Part shown: piece after piece, positions 24,033 through 30,042 of the stretch
Position numbering within the stretch: position 1 is the stretch's first letter
Layout: each line of letters starts with the position of its first letter
NCBI GenBank assembly: GCA_002394385.1
Contig: DGTS01000026.1
Span: 91,078-145,960 of the forward strand
Length of the DNA: 54,883 nt
Direction: 5' to 3'
From: Prevotella sp. UBA4330
GTDB lineage: Bacteria > Bacteroidota > Bacteroidia > Bacteroidales > Bacteroidaceae
Notes under the pieces: model-generated
Told to the model about the DNA's origin: nothing
Seen by the model: only the letters and a program-made list of their open reading frames with translations
The model's database searches: none
Program-made: the position numbers and the translations under genes

Positions 24033-24248
24033 ATGAAAAAGAATTATGAAGCTCCAGAGGCTGAAATTTTAACTCTTAACACAGCCACTCCTGTTGCGCA
24101 AGGAGGAGTACCTATTGGAGGAAATGCCAGTGGAGACGGAGATGCAAAAGGAAATGACCAAGATGTTGTTGAGGATGAAGATCCAGAACTCGCTGCTCCC
24201 ATCAAGAATAAGTGGGATGACTTGAGCGAGAAGAAAATTGCTAAGTAA
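24033..24248 (+). CDS. Small acidic protein, MKKxYxxPExE family
   Basis: 71 residues, beginning MKKNYEAPEAEILTLNTATP. A Gly/Asn/Asp-rich middle and an acidic stretch VVEDEDPEL precede a charged end DDLSEKKIAK. There is no signal peptide. It starts 15 bases after the 21129 gene and precedes a terminator, so the two share a transcript. The N-terminal pattern and location match the 59-residue protein at 4400. Two independent large-protein/small-protein pairs in one window argue that the small ORF is real and functionally tied to the exported protein. The mechanism is not known. Confidence 0.72.
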   Translation: MKKNYEAPEAEILTLNTATPVAQGGVPIGGNASGDGDAKGNDQDVVEDEDPELAAPIKNKWDDLSEKKIAK

Positions 24249-24286
24249 TCATCATGCTGCATTAATGCAGTTAGGAATGTAAAAAT

Positions 24287-24321
24287 AGCCTCTGGTGCCA
24301 AGGTGTGCCAGGGGCTTTTTA
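24287..24321 (+). terminator. Intrinsic terminator after the 21129-24033 pair
   Basis: AGCCTCTGG (24287-24295) pairs with CCAGGGGCT (24308-24316), one G-T pair, followed by TTTTT. A separate perfect 14-base palindrome CTGCATTAATGCAG lies just upstream at 24257. Confidence 0.82.
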
Positions 24322-24594
24322 TTGCAGTACACCTCTAATCGCCCCTGTGGGAAGGATAGTAATCTGTGCAATCTGCGCAATCTGTGGTATAAAGAAAGCA
24401 ACAAATCGCGAGTAACAATGTTTTTCTTTGCCAAATTGGTGAAAATCAATTTCACAATTTCACACCGTTGGTAATGCATTAAAAATCATTGTGTTGTGTG
24501 TGAAGGTGCACTTTCACTTCACTTTCACCTCTTTCACCACATCAGATCTTGTCAAAGATGCTTAGTGGCGTTCTCACTTGTGCTTCCTGAGGAG
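24322..24594. other. Intergenic, low-complexity direct repeats
   Basis: No gene is seen. The stretch contains the short direct repeats ATCTGTGCA / ATCTGCGCA / ATCTGTGG near 24362-24386 and several TTTCAC words (24435-24540). These look like decayed intergenic repeats. Confidence 0.4.
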
Positions 24595-24661
24595 GTGATT
24601 AGGCCCTAATCACTACCTCAGGAGTGCCTTTTGAGGTGGTCAGATATATGCTTTTGAACGG
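24595..24661. repeat. Short 22-bp-period repeat locus with shared palindrome
   Basis: It begins with GTGATTAGGCCCTAATCAC (24595-24613), identical to the palindrome at 4657-4675, inside imperfect longer arms of CCTGAGG/CCTCAGG. Two further 22-base units follow at 24618 and 24640, both starting TCAG and containing CTTTTGA at the same offset. It is a reduced relative of the other 22-bp arrays. The 190 bases after it hold no gene. Confidence 0.6.
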
Positions 24662-24845
24662 GTAATGTATGTGAATGGACATTAAGCGCAAAAGTCCGTA
24701 GGAATGTTTTTAAGATGGAACTTGTATGCTCGATATGCAGTATGATGTCATGATGGTGGGTTGGAGAGAACAAAGGCACACGCGCGCAAGTGTTAAAGAT
24801 TATTATATCATGATTATTATGGTATGATAATTGAATTATAATAAT

Positions 24846-24853
24846 TATCTTTG
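24846..24853 (+). promoter_or_regulatory. Promoter -7 box for the AAA ATPase
   Basis: TATCTTTG, 20 bases before the ATG at 24874, so the leader would be only about 13 bases long. Confidence 0.6.
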
Positions 24854-24873
24854 CGGATAGTTAATGTTGGCTT

Positions 24874-26001
24874 ATGATAAATAATCCTTTTATTCTCTAT
24901 GGTTACGAATCTGAAGAATATTTCTGTGACCGCAAGGAGGAGACTGCAGAGTTGAAGCGTTTGGTAACCAATGGGAACAATGTTGCCCTTCTGGCTCCAC
25001 GACGCATAGGTAAGACTGGTTTGATAGAAAATCTGTTTCATCAGTCTCAGGTAAGAAGGCAGTATTACACTTTTCTTGTTGACATTTATGCGACCAAGAA
25101 CATTGAAGAGTTTGTAATGGCTATGGGTTCATCGATGCTATCATCTTTGCGTCCTTTTGGGCAGAAGGTGATGCAACGTTTTGTGTCTTTTCTTGCTTCG
25201 TTGCGTTCGGGTATCTCCTTCGATGCTTTGGGCAATCCGTCGTGGAATGTGGAGGTGGGTGATATTCGCACTCCACAGGCAACACTTGATGAATTGTTCC
25301 GTTATATTGATGAGGCTGACAAGCCATGTATCATTGCCATTGATGAGTTCCAGACAGTGAGCAACTATCAGGAGGGCAATTTGGAGGCAACACTACGCAC
25401 ATACGTGCAGCGTTGTCGCAATGCCCGTTTCATCTTTTCTGGTTCACAACGCACCATGATGGGTGAGATTTTCCTGAGTCCCTCGCGTCCCTTCTATCAG
25501 AGTACTTCAATGATGAATATCGGAAGTATCCCTTTGGATAAATACACTGCTTTTGTAAAGAAGCATTTCGACGTGGCTGGCAAAAGTATCTCCAGTGAGG
25601 TCATTAGTGATATTTATCAGCGGTTTGATGGAATTACTTGGTATTTGCAACGTGTAATGAACGAATTCTTCTCGATTACACCGCAAGGGTATGAATGTAC
25701 CGATGTGATGACGGACACAGCCATAAAGAATATTCTGAAGGCAAGCGAGTTTACATATCAGTCGTTGCTATTTCAACTTCCACCAAGACAGAAAGAATTG
25801 CTGGTAGCAATATGTAAGGAGGGCAAGGCTAAGAATATTACTTCTTCAACTTATATTCAAAAATATCACCTCTTATCCAGCAGCAGTGTGCAGTCGGCAA
25901 TTAAAGGGTTGCTGGAGAAGAATTTTGTAACTTTGAATCTTGGTGTCTATGAAGTTTACGACAAGTTCTTCGGCATGTGGTTGATTGGCTATAATAGGTA
26001 A
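24874..26001 (+). CDS. AAA-type ATPase, archaeal-ATPase-like (function unknown)
   Basis: A 375-residue cytosolic P-loop ATPase. Walker A is APRRIGKTG (41-49), the PRR.GKT variant typical of the Arch_ATPase group within STAND/AAA ATPases. Walker B is CIIAIDEFQ (152-160), and a sensor-like segment RFIFSGSQRTMM lies near 185-196. The C-terminal third looks like a winged helix (KYHLLSSSSVQSAIKGLLEK), the usual add-on in this group. It stands alone, with no obvious partner gene, between a repeat-rich spacer and a lipoprotein. Such genes are often patchily distributed. No substrate can be named. Confidence 0.85.
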   Translation: MINNPFILYGYESEEYFCDRKEETAELKRLVTNGNNVALLAPRRIGKTGLIENLFHQSQVRRQYYTFLVDIYATKNIEEFVMAMGSSMLSSLRPFGQKVMQRFVSFLASLRSGISFDALGNPSWNVEVGDIRTPQATLDELFRYIDEADKPCIIAIDEFQTVSNYQEGNLEATLRTYVQRCRNARFIFSGSQRTMMGEIFLSPSRPFYQSTSMMNIGSIPLDKYTAFVKKHFDVAGKSISSEVISDIYQRFDGITWYLQRVMNEFFSITPQGYECTDVMTDTAIKNILKASEFTYQSLLFQLPPRQKELLVAICKEGKAKNITSSTYIQKYHLLSSSSVQSAIKGLLEKNFVTLNLGVYEVYDKFFGMWLIGYNR

Positions 26002-26045
26002 TGTGTGTGGCGATTAACAGATGTTAAATGTGTGGCTTGTAGGGA

Positions 26046-26079
26046 TTTCCCTATGTTAAAATAGGGGAAATTTTATTTT
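26046..26079 (+). terminator. Hairpin terminator after the AAA ATPase
   Basis: TTTCCCTAT (26046-26054) pairs with ATAGGGGAAA (26061-26070), with one bulged base, followed by TTTTATTTT. Confidence 0.65.
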
Positions 26080-26097
26080 GGTTTCGCTGAAAATGAA

Positions 26098-26105
26098 TAT
26101 CTTTG
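26098..26105 (+). promoter_or_regulatory. Promoter -7 box for the glycine-zipper lipoprotein
   Basis: TATCTTTG with TTTG at 26077-26080 upstream. The spacing of 17 bases is slightly short for the consensus. Confidence 0.6.
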
Positions 26106-26140
26106 CCACGAAAACTTATAATAGATAAATATTTTTAGAT

Positions 26141-26977
26141 ATGAAGAAGGTGATTATGACTGTTGCGTGTGCTTCGCTGTTGCTCAGCGGTTGCACAACA
26201 TATACGGGTGTCGGCGCTTATCAGGGCTCGGGCATCGGTGCTATTCTTGGTTCTGCCATCGGCGGAATCACTGGTGGCCCTCGTGGCAGTGACATCGGAA
26301 CGATAATAGGTATGGCAGGCGGTGCTGTGGTGGGTGCTGCCGTGGGCAGTGCTGCAGACCAGGCTCAGCAGCAGCGACGCGAGGAGGCTCGTGAGCGCCG
26401 TCAGCGCGACTACGACTATGAGTATGACCATCGCGGCACATACGATAATCGCGGCTACGACCAGAGACGCATGGAGGATAACAGTGGCTTCGACCCTACC
26501 AACAGCGGTGACGACCGTATCTACGACTACAACGACCAGGACTATAACGGTCATTACAGTGCCGTTTCTCCGCGTTCTTACGACCCGATGTATAACAACG
26601 GCAGCGGCTCCAGCGTGACGTTCAATCCGGAACTGGAGATTCGCAACGCGCGTTTCGTTGACGACGACATGGACAATGTGCTGCGTGCCAGCGAGACTTC
26701 GAAGGTGATTTTCGAGGTTTATAACAATTCCGACCGCGCTCTGTACGACGTGCAGCCTATAGTGGAGGAGACTTCGGGAGCAAAGCAGATTTACATCTCT
26801 CCGTCGATTCATGTTGAGAAGATTCAGCCGCACCGCGGCATCCGCTACACTGCAACGGTGCAGGCAGGCAACCGACTGAAGGACGGTAACGCTACGTTCC
26901 GTGTGCGTGCCATCCAGGGTAATGAGCAGGTGACATCGCGCATCACGGAGTTTAATGTTCCGACACGCCGCCGATAG
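26141..26977 (+). CDS. Glycine-zipper lipoprotein
   Basis: 278 residues. The signal sequence MKKVIMTVACASLLLSGC gives a lipobox LLSGC with Cys18. Residues 24-75 form a glycine-zipper pair of membrane-spanning segments (GIGAILGSAIGGITGG, then GTIIGMAGGAVVGAAVGSAA). A charged Arg/Glu/Tyr/Asp-rich linker follows (about 77-150). The C-terminal domain from about 160 looks like an immunoglobulin-like or DUF-type sandwich: NPELEIRNARFVDDD, then VIFEVYNNSDRALYDVQPIV. An outer-membrane or periplasmic envelope protein is likely; the exact role is unknown. Confidence 0.83.
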   Translation: MKKVIMTVACASLLLSGCTTYTGVGAYQGSGIGAILGSAIGGITGGPRGSDIGTIIGMAGGAVVGAAVGSAADQAQQQRREEARERRQRDYDYEYDHRGTYDNRGYDQRRMEDNSGFDPTNSGDDRIYDYNDQDYNGHYSAVSPRSYDPMYNNGSGSSVTFNPELEIRNARFVDDDMDNVLRASETSKVIFEVYNNSDRALYDVQPIVEETSGAKQIYISPSIHVEKIQPHRGIRYTATVQAGNRLKDGNATFRVRAIQGNEQVTSRITEFNVPTRRR

Positions 26978-27053
26978 GCTCTACGGTCTTTTTGGACTTT
27001 GGACATAAAGACATAAAGTTTTTTTGGACATAAAGACATAAAGGATATAATTG

Positions 27054-27080
27054 GGAAGGCAGGTTCTGCCTTCCTTTTTT
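27054..27080 (+). terminator. Intrinsic terminator after the lipoprotein gene
   Basis: GGAAGGCAG (27054-27062) pairs perfectly with CTGCCTTCC (27066-27074) around GTT, followed by six T. It is repeated almost exactly at 27375. Confidence 0.88.
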
Positions 27081-27120
27081 GTTGGGGGACGATGTGAAGA
27101 CCTAAAAATGGGATGGGGTT

Positions 27121-27315
27121 CAGAAAGATGCAGTATGCGCTGTTTCCCCGCCCTTGTAGGGGAGGGGATAGGGGTGGGGTCAGTGATATCAAGGAAGAAG
27201 ATAGAGGGGTATGGAAGATTTTGTTTGCGGTTAAAAACGCTGACCCCACCCCTGTCCCTCCCCTACAGGGGCGGGGAGTCAATAGCAAGGGGGCAAATAA
27301 TATATAATTACCTAA
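27121..27315 (-). repeat. GC-rich MITE-like element, copy A (reverse orientation)
   Basis: Read on the minus strand it runs from a left end AATTATATATTATTTGCCCC through CCCCGCCCCTGTAGGGG and GGGGTGGGGTCAGCG. It then goes through an AT-rich middle, a second block CACTGACCCCACCCCTATCC, and ends near GCATACTGCATCTTTCTG. The same order of blocks occurs at 42628 and 38577. No ORF of any family is present. It splits the two copies of the GGAAGGCAG terminator. Confidence 0.78.
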
Positions 27316-27374
27316 TTTTTTTGGACAAAAAGACATAAAGGTTTTTGGACATAAAGACATAAAGGATATAATTG

Positions 27375-27400
27375 GGAAGGCAGGTTCTGCCTTCCTTTTT
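27375..27400 (+). terminator. Second copy of the GGAAGGCAG terminator
   Basis: The same stem and loop as at 27054, preceded by the same ATAAAGGATATAATTG. This shows that roughly 50 bases were duplicated around element A. Confidence 0.8.
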
Positions 27401-27429
27401 GTTTTAGTATTGTGATTGTTTCCAACTTT

Positions 27430-27566
27430 ATGCCTAAATGTTTTTATGTCTTTATGTCCCCCAAAAATGTCTTTCTGTCTAAATGTTTTTTTGTCTTTCT
27501 GTCTAAAATATGTCTTTATGTCAAAAAAAACCTTTCTGTCTAAAATATGTCTTTATGTCAAAATAA
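27430..27566. repeat. Cluster of GTCTTTATGTC-type direct repeats
   Basis: At least seven copies of TGTCTTTATGTC or TGTCTTTCTGTC, joined by TAAAATA or CAAAA, face the opposite way to GACATAAAGACATAAAG at 27003-27050 and 27322-27365. The same words flank element C at 42596 and 42900. No gene is seen between 27401 and 27642. Confidence 0.7.
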
Positions 27567-27642
27567 AAACCTGGGCGAATCTCACGACTTGCCCAGGCAT
27601 ACATTAAAAACATTTAGAATATAGAGTGTAATTTGTCTTGTC

Positions 27643-28980
27643 TTACACAATTCCTTGTGCCATCATTGCATTTGCAACCTTCATGAAGCCAGCGATATTG
27701 GCACCCTTGACATAGTTGATGTAGCCGTTCTCTTCGCCGTACTTCATGCACTGCTCGTGAATGCCCTTCATGATGGTGTGCAGTTTCTGGTCAACCTCCT
27801 CGGCACTCCATGACATGCGCATAGAGTTCTGAGTCATCTCAAGACCAGATGTTGCAACGCCGCCGGCGTTCACTGCCTTGCCAGGAGCGAAGAGTTGCTT
27901 AGCAGCGATGAACTTATCCACAGCCTCTGCGGTGCATCCCATGTTGGAAACCTCTGCTACGCAGCATGGCTTGTTGGCCAGTATCTGGTCGGCGTCGGCA
28001 CCGTTGAGTTCGTTCTGCGTAGCGCATGGCAGGTAGATGTCAGCCTTCTGCTCCCATGGCTTCTTGCCTGGGAAGAATTTAGCACCTGGGAATTCCTCTG
28101 CGTACGGCTCACAGATGTCGTTGCCGCTGGCACGCAGTTCGAGCATATATTCAATCTTCTCGCCGCTGATGCCGTCTGGGTCGTAGATGTATCCGTCAGG
28201 ACCAGAGATGGTGATGACCTTTGCACCCAGTTCGGTTGCCTTGGTAGCAGCGCCCCATGCCACGTTGCCGAAGCCGGAGAGAGCCACCGTCTTGCCCTTG
28301 ATGTCGATGCCCGCATTGTCGAGCATGTGGTGAACGAAGTAGAGAGCGCCGAAGCCTGTTGCCTCGGGTCTGAGTATAGAGCCGCCCCATTCCAGTCCTT
28401 TTCCGGTGAGTGTGGCACCGTGGAACTGGCTTGTCAGTTTCTTGTACATTCCGAAGAGGTAGCCAATTTCGCGTCCGCCCACGCCGATGTCGCCTGCTGG
28501 CACGTCCATGTCAGGGCCAATCACCTTGTACAGTTCGCACATGAAAGCCTGGCAGAAACGCATTATCTCGGCATCGCTCTTGCCTCGCGGTGCGAAGTCG
28601 GAGCCGCCCTTGCCGCCGCCCATAGGCAGTGTGGTGAGTGCGTTCTTGAATGTTTGCTCGAAACCGAGGAATTTAAGGATTGAAAGGTTAACAGAAGGAT
28701 GGAATCTCAGTCCGCCTTTGTACGGGCCGATGGCGCTGTTGAACTGCACGCGGTAGCCGATGTTCACCTGAACCTCGCCCTTGTCGTCCACCCATGGCAC
28801 ACGGAACGTTGTGATGCGTTCTGGCTCTACGAGGCGTTCGATGAGTTTTGCCTTCTCAAACTCCGGGTGCTTGTTATAAACATCAACGATAGATGTGAGC
28901 ACCTCTCTTACTGCTTGCAGATACTCTGCTTCACCTGGATGCTTGCGCTCCAGACCTTGCATGATTTTCTCAACTTCCAT
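27643..28980 (-). CDS. gdhA: NADP-type glutamate dehydrogenase
   Basis: Reductive amination of 2-oxoglutarate to glutamate, the main ammonia-assimilation route in Bacteroidales. 445 residues, the hexameric short-subunit class. The glutamate site is visible as YRVQFNSAIGPYKGGLRFHP (76-95), with Lys88, and PMGGGKGGSDF (119-129), with the catalytic-region Lys124. The dinucleotide-binding fold appears as VALSGFGNVAWGAATKATEL, a GxGNxA fingerprint. It ends EENGYINYVKGANIAGFMKV. It is monocistronic with a minus-strand promoter box at 29039-29046. Confidence 0.97.
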   Translation of the reverse strand: MEVEKIMQGLERKHPGEAEYLQAVREVLTSIVDVYNKHPEFEKAKLIERLVEPERITTFRVPWVDDKGEVQVNIGYRVQFNSAIGPYKGGLRFHPSVNLSILKFLGFEQTFKNALTTLPMGGGKGGSDFAPRGKSDAEIMRFCQAFMCELYKVIGPDMDVPAGDIGVGGREIGYLFGMYKKLTSQFHGATLTGKGLEWGGSILRPEATGFGALYFVHHMLDNAGIDIKGKTVALSGFGNVAWGAATKATELGAKVITISGPDGYIYDPDGISGEKIEYMLELRASGNDICEPYAEEFPGAKFFPGKKPWEQKADIYLPCATQNELNGADADQILANKPCCVAEVSNMGCTAEAVDKFIAAKQLFAPGKAVNAGGVATSGLEMTQNSMRMSWSAEEVDQKLHTIMKGIHEQCMKYGEENGYINYVKGANIAGFMKVANAMMAQGIV

Positions 28981-29013
28981 AGTATTGTGTTTTTATATTT
29001 AAAGGTTAAGATT

Positions 29014-29046
29014 TTGACATTTTGTCAAGTATGTGCAGCAAAAGTA
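29014..29046 (-). promoter_or_regulatory. gdhA promoter and TTGACA/TGTCAA hairpin
   Basis: On the minus strand TACTTTTG (29046-29039) is a -7 box, with TTG (29069-29067) 20 bases upstream. Inside the transcribed leader TTGACA (29014-29019) and TGTCAA (29023-29028) form a perfect inverted repeat that could be an operator. Confidence 0.6.
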
Positions 29047-29181
29047 ATGGTTTTATTTGAAACTTCCAAGTAAAAATGGAAATATTTTTGGTTTTTATGT
29101 AACTTATTGCTTTTTGCTGGCTGTAACGCTGTTTTTGCTGAGTGGCTTTATGTGGAAAGAAAAGCAAAATAGGCTATATTG

Positions 29182-29230
29182 GAAAGTAAAATAGCCTATT
29201 TTACTGAGTAATATAGGCTATTTTACTTTC
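29182..29230 (-). terminator. 18-bp inverted repeat between the RlpA-like gene and gdhA
   Basis: GAAAGTAAAATAGCCTAT (29182-29199) is the perfect reverse complement of 29213-29230. It lies just after the 3' end of the minus-strand RlpA-like gene. The stem is AT-rich and lacks a clear U run, so a terminator function is only probable. Confidence 0.5.
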
Positions 29231-29268
29231 TGAGAGATGTCCCGAGGCATGGCGGTTAGTGCGGGAGT

Positions 29269-29649
29269 TCAGTCTGTTTTCTTCTCTTCCTTTGCCTCTC
29301 CCTTCACCACCTCTACCACTACAGGTGCTATGCCTTGCGACAGTATGCCCAGGTCCTTGGCTGCCTTCCATGAGAGATCGACAATCCATCCCTTGTGGAA
29401 CGGCCCGCGGTCGTTCACTTTCACTATGACGCTCTTTCCGTTCTGCTGGTTGGTCACTTTCAGTCTGGTTCCCATGGGGTGTTTCTTGTGAGCGCAGACA
29501 TATCCGTAAGCGTCGTGTTTCTCGCCGCTGTAGGTTCTGCGTCCGTGCGCTTTCAGTCCATAGTAACTTGCAATGCCTTTCTCCTGTGCGTCTGCTGTAG
29601 CGACACACAGTGTTAGCATTAGGATGATGATGCTAAAAAACTTTTTCAT
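29269..29649 (-). CDS. RlpA-like double-psi beta-barrel protein
   Basis: An exported cell-wall protein of the RlpA family; family members bind or cleave peptidoglycan strands lacking stem peptides. 126 residues with signal peptide MKKFFSIIILMLTLCVATAD. The RlpA core is complete: GIASYYGLKAHGRRTYSGE (about 25-43), then CAHKKHPMGTRLKVTNQQNG (about 52-71), VKVNDRGPFHKGWIVDLS (about 76-93) and AAKDLGI. It lacks the SPOR domain of E. coli RlpA and ends in a charged EAKEEKKTD tail, so it is a minimal version. Confidence 0.9.
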   Translation of the reverse strand: MKKFFSIIILMLTLCVATADAQEKGIASYYGLKAHGRRTYSGEKHDAYGYVCAHKKHPMGTRLKVTNQQNGKSVIVKVNDRGPFHKGWIVDLSWKAAKDLGILSQGIAPVVVEVVKGEAKEEKKTD

Positions 29650-29751
29650 AACGATGTTTGTTGTCGGCTGTGTTTCCGCTGAAAAAGGGCGGAAATCTTT
29701 CTGCCGGTTAGTAGTTAAACAATTACTTACTATCTTTTACGGGTTTCTATG

Positions 29752-29826
29752 TAACTTTGCTGTAGGAGATGACGTGTCCCACGTCATAATCAGTTATTTT
29801 GTGACGTGGGACACGTCACCTCCTAC
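29752..29826 (+). other. Promoter box followed by a 24-bp symmetric hairpin
   Basis: TAACTTTG (29752-29759) is a -7 box. Directly after it GTAGGAG-A-TGACGTGTCCCACGTCA (29762-29786, shown in parts) pairs with 29802-29826 with one mismatch. Each arm is itself an inverted repeat, TGACGTG/CACGTCA. It sits in the 390-base gap between divergent genes and could be a double operator or a short hairpin RNA. Confidence 0.55.
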
Positions 29827-29877
29827 TTAGACACTGCAAAGATACAAAAAAATAATATAATAATATGTATAGTACTC

Positions 29878-29904
29878 AAAAAACGCCCCAAAGAGGTGTT
29901 TTTT
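29878..29904 (+). terminator. Terminator-like hairpin upstream of the 30043 gene
   Basis: AAAAAACGCC (29878-29887) pairs with GGTGTTTTTT (29895-29904). If the 29752 promoter is active, this would end its transcript after about 140 bases. Confidence 0.5.
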
Positions 29905-29918
29905 TCATTTTTATATTG

Positions 29919-29926
29919 TACCTTTG
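29919..29926 (+). promoter_or_regulatory. Promoter -7 box for the receiver/PEP-synthase-like fusion
   Basis: TACCTTTG, consensus, 116 bases before the ATG at 30043. No clear -33 box. Confidence 0.55.
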
Positions 29927-30042
29927 CCATGTTTGTATGGGAGAAGGCTTCGCCAGAATGGTTTCTTTTCGCAAAGTGCAAACACACAACCAATTATGAA
30001 CCAATGCTGGTTTACCGTCCAGCGTTACATTAACAAGAGGTA

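Noticed and set aside
26135..26833. 232-codon minus-strand ORF
   Set aside because: It is antisense to the glycine-zipper lipoprotein, which has a promoter, lipobox and clear domain order; the antisense product is low-complexity Val/Ala/Thr.
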